Assembly (NCBI GenBank): GCA_964371355.1
Contig: CAYJMG010000009.1
Span: 60,926 to 124,925 of the forward strand
Origin: JACRBR01 sp964371355
GTDB taxonomy: Bacteria; Chloroflexota; Dehalococcoidia; DSTF01; JACRBR01
DNA length: 64,000 nt
Direction: 5' to 3'
Positions 24,658-32,809 of the stretch are shown here, piece by piece; position 1 is the first letter of the stretch; each line of letters starts with the position of its first letter. Under the pieces are notes generated by a model, which saw only the letters and a program-made list of their open reading frames with translations, did not search any database and was not told the DNA's origin. A program made the position numbers and the translations under genes.

Positions 24658-27600
24658 CTACTCGTACCGCAGCGCTTCCGCGATCGGGATGCTGGAGGCC
24701 TGCCGCGACGGGATAATGGTCATAACCAGCGAGGCGATGAATGCGAAGCCGCCGATGGCGAGGATCTGCACCCACGGAATGTAGAAGCTGGTCACGCCAC
24801 CGGACACGAACTCGTCGGTCCTCACAAGCTGCTGCGCCAGCATCAGGCCGAGCGCGATGCCGCTGAGGATGCCCAGCAGCGCGGTGAACGAGGACTCCAT
24901 CAGGAAGCTGAGGGCGATGGCGCGGCGCGTATACCCGATGGCCCGCAACATGCCGATCTGCTGTCGGCGTTCGACGACCGTGCGGAAGGCGATGACGCCG
25001 ACCGCAGCGATGCCGACGAACAGGCCGATGCCCATGAACCCCTGCATCAGGTAGAGGAAGCCACGGCTCTGCGCCTGATAATCCTCTACCACCTGACGGA
25101 GCGAGTCGGCCTGCGCGCCCTGAGCCAGCAGCGTCTTCTCGATGCCCTTCGCGGTGTCGTTCGCGCTGGCTCCGGGGTTCAGGCGTACGTAGTCGAGCGT
25201 CGTCTCCGGCCGGGCGAACACCTCATCGAAGGTCGCCTGTGGCACGAACAGTCCGGAAAAGAGGCCGCTGGCGGGCGTCGAGATGATGCCGATGAGCTGC
25301 ACGCGCCGCGATGCCCCCGTTGCCGTATCGATGAGCTCCAGCGGCACTGGCGCGAAGGTGCGCTCCGCGGGGTCGAAGCCCTTCAGCGGGCCCGGAGGGC
25401 CGAAGTCCTGTGCGATCGAGAAGGCGTCGATGATCACGTAGCCGGGATCCGCGGCCAGCGCATCCATGACGGCTTCGTCGGAGTCGAATCCGGTGGCGCG
25501 AGCCTGGAAAGTCAGGTCGCTATGTTCGACGAAGTCCGGCGAGATGCCATACACGTTGTAGCCGTTCGGCTCCTGGTCGGCGGCGTCGATGTTGAGCTGC
25601 TTGAACTTCGAGACCTGGCGGTTGGCCACCGTCACCTTGTCCGCGCCGGCGATCCCGTCCGTCGGGTAGTTGTTGTCGTCCAGCGTCGTGACGAGATCGT
25701 CGAGCGGGTTACCCGGATTCTCCGTGACCAGTACGTCATAACCCGCCAGGGCGTCGTCGCTGTTGAACAGACGGTCGAAGTTCTCGTTCATGGTCGAGAA
25801 CATGACCAACGCGAACATCACGAGCGAGATCATTGCGATCGTCATGCCGGTGCGGAACTTGTTCGCCAGCGGGTAGGCGACGGCCGTCTTTATCGACGGG
25901 ACGAGCGTCGACATGAGGCCACCTACGAGCGTCAGCCCTTGCAGGAGCAGGTCGGCGTTGTAGACCAGCACAAAGGTGCCGGCCAGCACCATAGTGACGC
26001 CGCTGAGGAAGAACATCTCGATGTCGCCGTCCATCTCCTTTATGCCGGGCACGTTGTTGCCGGCAAAGAGGAGCCAGAAGAACAGCATGCCGAGTCCCAT
26101 GGCGGTGAAGACCGGCCGCGCGGGTGCGCCGAGGAAACGGATGAGCAGGGCGGTGCCGATGATGAGCAGCGACAACCCGGCGCCAAACTGGAACGCCATC
26201 GCGGATTCCCAGCCCCAGTACATGAGGATCGGCCCGGCGAGGAGCATCAACGGGCCGGGCTGGAAGATCTGGCTGAGTCCCAGCAGGATCAACCCCGCGC
26301 CACCCGCAATGAGAAAGCCACCAACGACCCCGAAGAGGACAGCGATCGTGCTACCCGCTGCCGATGTGTCGTATGTCTCGCCTGCGATTCGGAATAGCTG
26401 ATACCCCCCGGCAGCGAGCAGCCCTCCCAACCCCACTACGCCGATCAGGGCGAAGAATTGGTTCTGGATCGTGTACCGAACAGAAATACGGGCAAAGAAC
26501 ACGGCCACCGGAACCAATAGTGCGCCAACCCCTAGTCGAAGAACGGGTGCCAAACCGTCGCCGAGCGTTAAGGAGCCCCAGATGAGGAGCACGACGGCCC
26601 CAGCACTGCTGGCGATTGTGACTGGCAGAAGGCCGAGGGCTCGCCAGAATTGTTCCCAGTTCTCCGGCTTGAACAGCACCCACGCAATCATCCGCAGCAC
26701 GTGCCCAGGGCCGTGCCCGCCCGCCGGCCGCTCTTTCGCCGTCACCGGGTCGGCGACGTCGCGGATGGCGCTGACGATGTTCAAGTTGCCGATGCGCCAG
26801 GACGAGAACGTCACCGTGAGGAACGTCAACACGACGCCAATCGAGTACGCCACGATGAGGCTGCGCGCCGTCACGTGGAAGGTGATCTGCAGGCCGAAAT
26901 CGGCGAACAGGCGGGCCATAGCCCCGACCATCACGATCGAGACGGCGATGCCGAGCGCGCAACCGACCGCGGCCGCGGCCATGTTGTAGACCATGCCTTC
27001 CGACATGAACATCTGCACGAGGTGGCTGCGCTTGGTGCCGACGGCGCGCACCATGCCCATCTCCATCTTTCGCTCGGCGGCGAGCATGACGAAGATGAGG
27101 AAGATCAGGAGCATCCCCGCCGCAATCGAAAACAGGCCGAGGACGATGAAGAACGTGGTGAGGAAGCTGGCCAGCAAGCTGGCGGAGTCCACCAGATCCT
27201 TCTTGGTCGTCGCCGCGGCCCATTGAGAGCCTTCCAACACGTCGTTCAGGCGCTCGGTGACGGCCTCCGAGTTTCGGACGCCTTCTCGCGCGCCGCCGTT
27301 GTTCGACACGGCGATGAAGTCGACCTCGTCGTCGCGCTGGAACAGGTCGCGCGCGCGGTCGATGCGCATCGCGAACCCGAAGGTGTCCCCGAGAAGCGAT
27401 CCGGTGAGGAGCCGATCCTTCACGATTGCCTTCACGGTGAATTGGGACGGCTCGCCCTGCGCGAAGAGCGTGAGGGTGTCTCCGGGCTCGATGTCGAGCT
27501 TCTTGGCCGCCGTCTCGTTTGCATACAGCTCGTCTGGGCCAAGCTCGCTGATGGACGTCCGTTTGCCGTCGAGTGTCTGCAGGTCGTCCTCGAAGCCGGT

Positions 27601-28176
27601 CATGTCGTCCGGCAGGCCGATGGCGAGTGTCAGGGGCTCGGTCTGGCCTTTGGCGGTGTTGCTCACAGGCACAGGCCCGCGGACAACGGCAATCGCGCCG
27701 TCGACGCCTTCGATCTGGCGGAACTCATCGACAAAGGTAGCGGCGTCGTCGCCGGGGATCGGCAGCGGCGAGATGATGGAGCCGAGGGCCACGCTCGGGT
27801 CATCTTCGGCGGCTTCATGAGCCGCCTCGTGCCCGTCCTCCGCCTCGCCTCCGCTGGCGCCTTCTGCCGGCAGTTCTTCCGTCCGCGCGGCGACCAGTTC
27901 GTCGATGCTGCTGAGTTGGTTGTAGGTCGTGTCCGTCACGCTGTAATCGACGGTGTCGCCGATGCTGAGTGCGGTGGAGATGATGAGTGTGCTGAGCATG
28001 AGGCCGACGATGATGAGCGTCGTCTGCGCCCGGCGGCGCGGGATGTTGCGCACGCCGATCTGGAACATCACGCGGTTGCGGAGCAGCACGTATCCAACGC
28101 TGGCGAGCGCGATGAAGAGCACGCACAGCAGCGCGATCATGATGTAGGTCATGTCGATGCCGAAGAACTCTTTCAT
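24658..28176 (-). CDS. Very large FtsX/MacB-type ABC permease
   Basis: At 1172 residues this protein is about twice the size of a normal FtsX-family permease. An N-terminal membrane helix is followed by NIPRRRAQTTLIIVGLMLSTLII, a large extracellular MacB periplasmic-core-like domain (about 90-330), an FtsX membrane block (about 335-460), a middle block of many hydrophobic helices, a second core domain and a final FtsX block (about 1040-1165) ending PSRQASSIPIAEALRYE. It is thus a two-core LolC/MacB duplication. It overlaps its ATPase gene by ATGA. The substrate is unknown; the family moves lipoproteins, peptides or transmits force. Confidence 0.88.
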   Translation of the reverse strand: MKEFFGIDMTYIMIALLCVLFIALASVGYVLLRNRVMFQIGVRNIPRRRAQTTLIIVGLMLSTLIISTALSIGDTVDYSVTDTTYNQLSSIDELVAARTEELPAEGASGGEAEDGHEAAHEAAEDDPSVALGSIISPLPIPGDDAATFVDEFRQIEGVDGAIAVVRGPVPVSNTAKGQTEPLTLAIGLPDDMTGFEDDLQTLDGKRTSISELGPDELYANETAAKKLDIEPGDTLTLFAQGEPSQFTVKAIVKDRLLTGSLLGDTFGFAMRIDRARDLFQRDDEVDFIAVSNNGGAREGVRNSEAVTERLNDVLEGSQWAAATTKKDLVDSASLLASFLTTFFIVLGLFSIAAGMLLIFLIFVMLAAERKMEMGMVRAVGTKRSHLVQMFMSEGMVYNMAAAAVGCALGIAVSIVMVGAMARLFADFGLQITFHVTARSLIVAYSIGVVLTFLTVTFSSWRIGNLNIVSAIRDVADPVTAKERPAGGHGPGHVLRMIAWVLFKPENWEQFWRALGLLPVTIASSAGAVVLLIWGSLTLGDGLAPVLRLGVGALLVPVAVFFARISVRYTIQNQFFALIGVVGLGGLLAAGGYQLFRIAGETYDTSAAGSTIAVLFGVVGGFLIAGGAGLILLGLSQIFQPGPLMLLAGPILMYWGWESAMAFQFGAGLSLLIIGTALLIRFLGAPARPVFTAMGLGMLFFWLLFAGNNVPGIKEMDGDIEMFFLSGVTMVLAGTFVLVYNADLLLQGLTLVGGLMSTLVPSIKTAVAYPLANKFRTGMTIAMISLVMFALVMFSTMNENFDRLFNSDDALAGYDVLVTENPGNPLDDLVTTLDDNNYPTDGIAGADKVTVANRQVSKFKQLNIDAADQEPNGYNVYGISPDFVEHSDLTFQARATGFDSDEAVMDALAADPGYVIIDAFSIAQDFGPPGPLKGFDPAERTFAPVPLELIDTATGASRRVQLIGIISTPASGLFSGLFVPQATFDEVFARPETTLDYVRLNPGASANDTAKGIEKTLLAQGAQADSLRQVVEDYQAQSRGFLYLMQGFMGIGLFVGIAAVGVIAFRTVVERRQQIGMLRAIGYTRRAIALSFLMESSFTALLGILSGIALGLMLAQQLVRTDEFVSGGVTSFYIPWVQILAIGGFAFIASLVMTIIPSRQASSIPIAEALRYE

Positions 28177-28940
28177 GGCCGTGCCACCTGGGGGACCTCT
28201 TCACGCACGATCTGTCCGTCCTTCATGTGGATGATGCGGTGACAGCGCTGGGCGATGTCCGGCGCGTGCGTCACGATCACGAACGTCTGGTTGTGCTCGC
28301 GGTTGAGCTGCTGGATCAGGTCCATGATCGCGTCGGCGTTCGCCGTGTCGAGATCGCCGGTGGGCTCGTCGCCCCAGACGATGGCTGGCCGATTGACGAG
28401 CGCGCGTGCGATGGTGACTCGCTGGCGCTGGCCGCCGGAGAGCTGGGCGGGCTTGTGCTTTCCCCAGTCGCGGAGCTGCACGAGGTCGAGCGCGCTCTCG
28501 GCCTTCTTGCGAGCGTCGCCGGCCTTCGTGCCGGAGACGAGGAGGGGCAGTTCGACGTTCTCGATGGCGTTCAGGACCGGGAGCAGGTTGTAGAACTGGA
28601 ACACGAAGCCCATCTGCCTGGCGCGGAACTCCGTGCGCTTGTTGTCGGACATCTTGTTGATGTCCTCGCCGTTGATGTAGATCACGCCTTCGTCGATCGT
28701 GTCCAGACCGCTCAGGCAGTTCAGCAGCGTCGTCTTGCCGCAGCCCGATGGCCCCATGATGGCGACCATCTCGCCGCGCGTGACGTTGAAGGTGACGCCG
28801 CGGAGGGCGTTCACGACCACGTCGTCGGTGCGGTACGTCTTGACGACCTCGCGGGCGTCGATGATGAGGTCCGTGCCGCGCGCGGGCGCCAGGCCATCAC
28901 TGGACACGGGGATGGGCGTCGATGTGGATTCCATGGTCAT
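28173..28940 (-). CDS. ABC transporter ATP-binding protein, LolD/MacB type
   Basis: This 255-residue ATPase has Walker A GPSGCGKTTLLN, Q-loop MGFVFQFYNLLPVLNA (the LolD/MacB form), signature LSGGQRQRVTIARAL, Walker B IVWGDEPTGDLD and H-loop VTHAPDIAQRCHRI. It energises the giant FtsX-type permease directly downstream, with which it overlaps by ATGA. The 188 bases upstream have no gene and should hold the promoter. Confidence 0.92.
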   Translation of the reverse strand: MTMESTSTPIPVSSDGLAPARGTDLIIDAREVVKTYRTDDVVVNALRGVTFNVTRGEMVAIMGPSGCGKTTLLNCLSGLDTIDEGVIYINGEDINKMSDNKRTEFRARQMGFVFQFYNLLPVLNAIENVELPLLVSGTKAGDARKKAESALDLVQLRDWGKHKPAQLSGGQRQRVTIARALVNRPAIVWGDEPTGDLDTANADAIMDLIQQLNREHNQTFVIVTHAPDIAQRCHRIIHMKDGQIVREEVPQVARP

Positions 28941-29128
28941 GTGTGCCTCCGGACGGCGCGTAGCGCCGGCGCAGCGCCGGGTGACGCTGGTGGGTACGTC
29001 GGGAGCGTGAGCGCGGCCACGCGGGATGGGCCGGTCATGCGTATCTGTATCACCTTATCAAACCTCCTCTACGCGGCCTCGGGGCCGAACGTTGCGAAAA
29101 ATGCAGGCCGTAGCGCCCGCTTGCTCAC

Positions 29129-29677
29129 CTAGGATCCAATCGTCATCGCGCCGCGCATCGCCTTGATCAGCAGCAGCACGTACAGATACAGCACCCACAG
29201 TGCCAGCACGCCTGACACCAGCAGCCCGGCGCCCGTCAGTCCCACCAGCAACCGGTCCACCCCCGCCGGCACCGCACCCGGAATGTCGTACAGCTCGGCG
29301 AACGGGAACAGCGCCACGCCGATCGACGCCACGCCTCCCACCACGAACGCCAGCCCCAGCACCAGGAGGAGCGGAATGATGACCATCGTCGGGACGCTCG
29401 CCGTGATGAGGAGACCCAGCACGGCGAAGAACCGCCAGACGAGGTTCCCGGTGCGAGACTTCAGCGTCAGCTCTGCACGATAGGCGCGGGCCAGCCGGTC
29501 GGCGGGTCCCAGCCGGCTCAGGACGTCGGTGACCTGGTCGCCGCTGGCCACCGCCTCCGCGATGTGGCTCTCGATCTCGCGCACGAACTCTTCGCGCTCG
29601 TCGGCGCGCGCACCCTTCAGTCCGTCGTGGAACCGCGCGAGGTAGCGTTCGGTGAGGGGGTCGCGACCGGCCGTCAC
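29129..29677 (-). CDS. HAAS/DUF1700-type membrane protein
   Basis: This 182-residue protein has an N-terminal helical HAAS-like domain (LTERYLARFHDGLKGARADEREEFVREIESHI and DVLSRLGPADRLARAYRAEL, about residues 7-75), followed by three hydrophobic blocks. GTG at 29675-29677 overlaps the stop of the PadR gene as GTGA and is therefore preferred over the longer ATG start at 29731. HAAS proteins typically pair with PadR regulators, and this is such a pair. In studied cases the membrane protein responds to envelope conditions; here that is inference. Confidence 0.8.
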   Translation of the reverse strand: MTAGRDPLTERYLARFHDGLKGARADEREEFVREIESHIAEAVASGDQVTDVLSRLGPADRLARAYRAELTLKSRTGNLVWRFFAVLGLLITASVPTMVIIPLLLVLGLAFVVGGVASIGVALFPFAELYDIPGAVPAGVDRLLVGLTGAGLLVSGVLALWVLYLYVLLLIKAMRGAMTIGS

Positions 29678-30033
29678 TGTTCTCCTCCGTTCCGTCCGTA
29701 GCGGGACATGGCCTCCAGCAGGCCGCGCCACTCCTCGCGCATTTCGCGCAGCGCCCCGGCGCCGCGAGCGGTGATCTTGTAGTACTGGCGCGGCGGGCCC
29801 GTACCGGACTCTTGCCAGAACGTCTCGACCAGGCCGTCCTTCTTCAATCGCCGTAGCACCGGGTAGACCGTGCCTTCTCCGGTGGCAAGCTGTGGGACGC
29901 CAGCGAGTTCGCTGACGATCGCGTAACCGTAGGCCGGCGCCCGTTCAATGATGGCCAAAATGCACATGAACAGGACGCCCCGCCGGAGCTGTGGGGTCCA
30001 CTCGCCTTCTGCGCTTGCCGGGTCTTTGATCAT
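29674..30033 (-). CDS. PadR-family transcriptional regulator
   Basis: This 119-residue winged-helix repressor has the PadR layout: ILAIIERAPAYGYAIVSEL, GTVYPVLRRLKKDGLVETFW and YYKITARGAGAL. It should bind DNA as a dimer, with the C-terminal helix for dimerisation. It is coupled to the HAAS gene by GTGA. The upstream promoter overlaps an inverted repeat (30036-30052), which suggests autoregulation. The ABC transporter genes downstream (28940-24658) may be in the same regulon. Confidence 0.92.
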   Translation of the reverse strand: MIKDPASAEGEWTPQLRRGVLFMCILAIIERAPAYGYAIVSELAGVPQLATGEGTVYPVLRRLKKDGLVETFWQESGTGPPRQYYKITARGAGALREMREEWRGLLEAMSRYGRNGGEQ

Positions 30034-30035
30034 CT

Positions 30036-30076
30036 ACCGTGTTGAGCACAGTACCTCACGACACACAGTAGGTCAA
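30036..30076 (-). promoter_or_regulatory. Promoter and operator of the padR-HAAS operon
   Basis: Read on the minus strand, TTGACC (30076-30071) and TACTGT (30053-30048) are 17 bases apart, so the start point would be near 30041. An inverted repeat, ACCGTG-TTGAG-CACAGT (30036-30052, one mismatch between arms), overlaps the -10 element and the start site, as expected for a self-repressing PadR operator. The ATG lies only eight bases or so beyond. Confidence 0.6.
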
Positions 30077-30199
30077 GGGGCCGGTCAGCCCGGCCTTGCC
30101 CGGGGAGGTACCCGTTGTGTGAGATCGCAGCGATCGCCCGCAGGTGTTGCGGAAACGCGACGGCGGCGCGGCTGATCTGCGGGGAAACACCAGAAGGTC

Positions 30200-30227
30200 T
30201 AGACAAAGTCCTGTATATCCGTATATG
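30200..30227 (+). promoter_or_regulatory. Candidate promoter for the small basic protein gene
   Basis: TAGACA (30200-30205) and TATATG (30222-30227) are 16 bases apart. The direct repeat GTATAT-CC-GTATAT lies across the spacer and -10. A leader of about 125 bases would precede the gene at 30361. Confidence 0.4.
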
Positions 30228-30360
30228 GTTGAAGCAGGGCACGGAAGCCACTGATGGCCCTAGCAAGATTCTCCCCTCTCTTGCGCAGCCACTCCTGACG
30301 ATACTGACATCGACGAACGGCGCGACCGCGCACGTCTCCGTCATGTCCATTTGAGGTGTC

Positions 30361-30573
30361 ATGGCACAGAAATCACGTCGCGGGAAGCGCCACGGGCAGG
30401 TGAAGAACGCTGCTGAACCGCCGGCGACGGACCGCTATCAGAAGTACCTTCCCGAATGGATGAAGGACGGCTCGACGGTAGTGCGTCCGCCTCGGCCCCG
30501 CCGCGCGCGCCCACAGCGGCCGGTGGGCGGCTATACGCCCGGCAAGTTCGCGGTGGGCGACGGCCTCCGGTAG
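30361..30573 (+). CDS. Small basic protein, unknown function
   Basis: This 70-residue protein is rich in Arg, Lys and Pro (MAQKSRRGKRHGQVKNAAEPP, PPRPRRARPQRP) with a short central YQKYLPEWMKDG. No membrane segment is present. A ribosome site (GAGGT) precedes ATG 30361. A strong hairpin follows 34 bases after the stop, which supports a real transcription unit. Basic composition would suit nucleic acid or ribosome binding, but this is speculation. Confidence 0.6.
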   Translation: MAQKSRRGKRHGQVKNAAEPPATDRYQKYLPEWMKDGSTVVRPPRPRRARPQRPVGGYTPGKFAVGDGLR

Positions 30574-30606
30574 GCCGCGCGGCGAAGAAGCACCATCGAA
30601 GACATG

Positions 30607-30634
30607 AAGAGGGCTCGCATCTGCGAGCCCTCTT
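30607..30634. terminator. Strong bidirectional terminator hairpin
   Basis: AAGAGGGCTCGC (30607-30618) and GCGAGCCCTCTT (30623-30634) form a perfect 12-base stem with a 4-base loop (ATCT). It lies between the convergent small basic protein gene and the surface-protein gene at 30664. Confidence 0.85.
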
Positions 30635-30663
30635 GTGATCCAACCTCGTGCGCGTTCAGGCGA

Positions 30664-31821
30664 TCAGCTGCGCACTCTCCGGCCCGCGAGGACTGCACTA
30701 CCGCCGGCTACGCCGAGGCCCGCGGCGGCGAGGAACCAGCCGAGCATGGAACCGCCGCTCGTGCCGTCACCGGTCCCCGTGTCCGGCGCCGTGATGGTGC
30801 CTGCACGGCCGCCGCCGGGCGCGGTGGTGGCTGTCGGCGCGGGTGGTATCGCGGTAGGCGGCTCCGTCGTCGGGACGATCGGCGTAGCGCCGCCTTCGGG
30901 CGTTGCCACAGGCTGGTAGTCGCCGGGATCGCCACCGCCGGACTGGTCGCCGCACGGCAGACCTGGGATGCCGGGGAGGCAGTCAGTATCCTCCTCTTCC
31001 TCGGAGGGCGGTTGTTCCTCGAACGTGACCTGTGCGCCGCCAATGATCACGGCCGCATCCTGCCCGGTCGAATCGTCGACGCCGCTCGATCGGACCAGCA
31101 CATCGAGCCCACCGAAATCGCCCTCGAAGTGGTTGTGCCAAGGTCCCGCGTTAATGTCTGAAACCGTGAGTGCACCAAGCGCGGTCGTCCCGGCGGGTGT
31201 GAAATACAGATCGCTGCCGCCACCACCACCGATCGCGGTCGCATCAGGCAGGAGCGCGTTGAGCCAGCCGAACTCGCTGCCGTGGGAAAGCAATCCGCCA
31301 CCGCTAGCGACGAACGAGGCGATCGCCGCGGCGTTCGTCGTCAGGACGGCAGGTTCTGATCCGTCGAGGTCGTTGCCAGCGCCTGTCCCGGCGATCCATA
31401 TGATTGAGGGATCCGCCCCGCCGCCGGCAAGATCCGTGAAGAACTGAGTCATAGCGGCGTCACCGTCGTAGTAGGTGACGGATCGCCCAACTTCCTGTGC
31501 GGCGGCCCCAATTCCGGCTCCTGCATCGCCGCTGTTCGTTTCGACGGACGCGGCCGAACCGAGGGCGGCGATGCTGCCATCGCCCCGCGACACGTTGGGG
31601 CCAAGCGACTCGAGCGCGCGCTTGATATACAGCCAGCCCAGTTCGACGTTCCCGCTGCCGTCCACGTTTCCGTGGTCGGTCAGGTCGTCGCCGCCGATGA
31701 TGACGGGCCCGCCGAGCGCACCCGCGCGCGAAGTCTCAGCGCGCGACAGCGCCAAGCCGATACTAACTGCACCGATCAGGAGCGCGAGCGCCCCCAGTCG
31801 GGCAATGCTCGTACGTGTCAT
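30664..31821 (-). CDS. Secreted surface protein with PDTG sorting-like tail
   Basis: This 385-residue protein has a signal peptide (LGALALLIGAVSIGLALSRA), a folded domain from about 35 to 280 (GPVIIGGDDLTDHGN, IIWIAGTGAGND, FVASGGGLLSHGSEF) that resembles a glutamine-amidotransferase-like or ThuA-like fold without a clear catalytic triad, a Thr/Pro/Glu-rich linker, and an end with APDTGTG, a hydrophobic segment and RRVRS, like a sortase substrate. ATG 31819-31821 is preceded by GGAGGAGGAG; upstream in-frame residues look non-coding. Function unknown. Confidence 0.72.
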   Translation of the reverse strand: MTRTSIARLGALALLIGAVSIGLALSRAETSRAGALGGPVIIGGDDLTDHGNVDGSGNVELGWLYIKRALESLGPNVSRGDGSIAALGSAASVETNSGDAGAGIGAAAQEVGRSVTYYDGDAAMTQFFTDLAGGGADPSIIWIAGTGAGNDLDGSEPAVLTTNAAAIASFVASGGGLLSHGSEFGWLNALLPDATAIGGGGGSDLYFTPAGTTALGALTVSDINAGPWHNHFEGDFGGLDVLVRSSGVDDSTGQDAAVIIGGAQVTFEEQPPSEEEEDTDCLPGIPGLPCGDQSGGGDPGDYQPVATPEGGATPIVPTTEPPTAIPPAPTATTAPGGGRAGTITAPDTGTGDGTSGGSMLGWFLAAAGLGVAGGSAVLAGRRVRS

Positions 31822-31964
31822 TGGATCTCCTCCTCCAAGGGTGGTCCGTTGTGTCGTGGTCGCATGGACGATAAAGGATGAAGCGGGCGGCATACAAGTA
31901 GCTAGCTTCGAACCATGGTGATGGCTCACTGGCCTGTGGGTCGCCAAGGGTGGCGACCACGCGC

Positions 31965-31993
31965 TTGTACGGGTAGGGGCCAGTCCCTATACT
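31965..31993 (+). promoter_or_regulatory. Promoter of rpmH
   Basis: TTGTAC (31965-31970) and TATACT (31988-31993) are exactly 17 bases apart, giving a transcript start near 32000 and a 5' leader of about 40 bases. This is the best sigma-70-type promoter in the window, as expected for a ribosomal protein gene. Confidence 0.75.
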
Positions 31994-31997
31994 ACAG

Positions 31998-32019
31998 CGC
32001 GCTCCGGATGTGGAGCGCG
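31998..32019 (+). promoter_or_regulatory. Hairpin in the rpmH leader
   Basis: CGCGCTCC (31998-32005) pairs with GGAGCGCG (32012-32019) around a 6-base loop, followed by the T-rich GTTCTTGTTGT. It lies at the predicted transcript start, so it could act as an attenuator or a 5' stabiliser of the rpmH-rnpA mRNA. Confidence 0.5.
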
Positions 32020-32039
32020 TTCTTGTTGTGAGGTGAGCC

Positions 32040-32183
32040 GTGCCGAAGCGCACGTACCAGCCAAAGCGGATCCCCCGGCGCCGGCGCCACGGGTTCCTGA
32101 AGCGGATGTCGACACCCGGCGGCCGCAACGTGATCCGGGCGCGGCGGCTGAAGGGTCGCAAGCGCCTCGTCGTCGTCAAGTAG
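32040..32183 (+). CDS. rpmH: 50S ribosomal protein L34
   Basis: This is the 47-residue L34, a very basic protein of the large ribosomal subunit. From GTG 32040 it reads PKRTYQPKRIPRRRRHGFLK, then RMSTPGGRNVIRARRLKG and RKRLVVVK before TAG 32181-32183. The family pattern (KRTYQPK, HGFLKRM, GRNVIRARRxKGRKRL) is complete. A ribosome site GAGG lies at 32030-32034. It is followed by rnpA 33 bases downstream, the usual bacterial order at the origin region. Confidence 0.96.
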   Translation: MPKRTYQPKRIPRRRRHGFLKRMSTPGGRNVIRARRLKGRKRLVVVK

Positions 32184-32216
32184 CTCGAATTCGGCTGTAG
32201 GTCAGGATGAGGCGCC

Positions 32217-32567
32217 ATGCGGCGAGAACGTCGCCTGCGCCGGCGTGCGGATTTCGCGGCGGTCTACCGCTCCGGAAGGGTCGAAGGGAACCGGCTGTTG
32301 GTCGTACGTGTACGGCCCGGTCCGGAGGGGCCCGCGAGGTTCGGATTCGCCGTGAGCAAGGTCGTGGGGGGCGCTGTCGTGCGCAACCGGATCAAGCGGC
32401 GGTTGCGGGCGGCCTGCGATACTCTGCGTGTGGCCGAGGGGCTGGATATCGTAGTAGGGGCGCGCGTGACCGCGGCAAACGCGGATTACGCCGGGCTCAG
32501 ACAGTCACTCGCGACGTTGCTGAGGCGCGCAGGCGCCCTCAACGGCGCGGCACAGGAGCATCAATGA
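32217..32567 (+). CDS. rnpA: Ribonuclease P protein component
   Basis: This 116-residue basic protein cooperates with RNase P RNA to cut tRNA 5' leaders. It has RRRADFAAVYRSGR, FGFAVSKVVGGAVVRNRIKRRLRAA (the RNR signature that contacts RNA) and the usual ALCAAR-like helix. The stop overlaps the start of yidD as ATGA at 32564-32567. RNase P RNA itself was not found in the window. Confidence 0.95.
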   Translation: MRRERRLRRRADFAAVYRSGRVEGNRLLVVRVRPGPEGPARFGFAVSKVVGGAVVRNRIKRRLRAACDTLRVAEGLDIVVGARVTAANADYAGLRQSLATLLRRAGALNGAAQEHQ

Positions 32568-32809
32568 AGCGCGCGGCCCTGGGCGCGATCCGGTGGTACC
32601 AGCGGCACGTGTCGCCCGGTGTGGGGCCGGCCTGCCGGTTCCAGCCGACGTGCTCCCATTATGCATACGAGGCGATCGAACAGTACGGCGCTCTGCGCGG
32701 CACCGCGATGGGCGCCTGGCGCATTCTGCGCTGCAACCCGCTGAACGACGGCGGGTACGACCCGGTGCCCGAGCGCCGCAGATCGCCCGAAGGGACGTCG
32801 CGAGCGTGA
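32564..32809 (+). CDS. yidD: Membrane protein insertion efficiency factor YidD
   Basis: This 81-residue protein has the compact YidD pattern IRWYQRHVSPGVGPACRFQPTCSHYAYEAIEQYG with its conserved Cys residues, then RILRCNPLNDGGYDPVP. YidD assists insertion of proteins by YidC at the membrane. ATG 32564 overlaps the rnpA stop; its own TGA overlaps the GTG of the next gene (32806-32809). The frame is open further up only as a shadow of rnpA. Confidence 0.95.
   Translation: MKRAALGAIRWYQRHVSPGVGPACRFQPTCSHYAYEAIEQYGALRGTAMGAWRILRCNPLNDGGYDPVPERRRSPEGTSRA

Larger units (their letters stand above)
30034..30360. other. Intergenic stretch, divergent promoters
   Basis: These 327 bases between padR and a small gene hold the padR promoter at the left and a candidate plus-strand promoter (30200-30227). 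No open frame with coding character was seen. Confidence 0.6.

Noticed and set aside
24655..28242. Two long plus-strand frames opposite the giant permease
   Set aside because: Antisense shadows with extreme His/Arg/Glu/Asp composition; the minus-strand genes have clear family motifs and overlaps.
31822..32039. Possible replication origin next to rpmH
   Set aside because: No cluster of DnaA boxes (TTATCCACA-like) or dnaA gene was seen; the position near rpmH and parAB suggests the origin is close but not in this gap.
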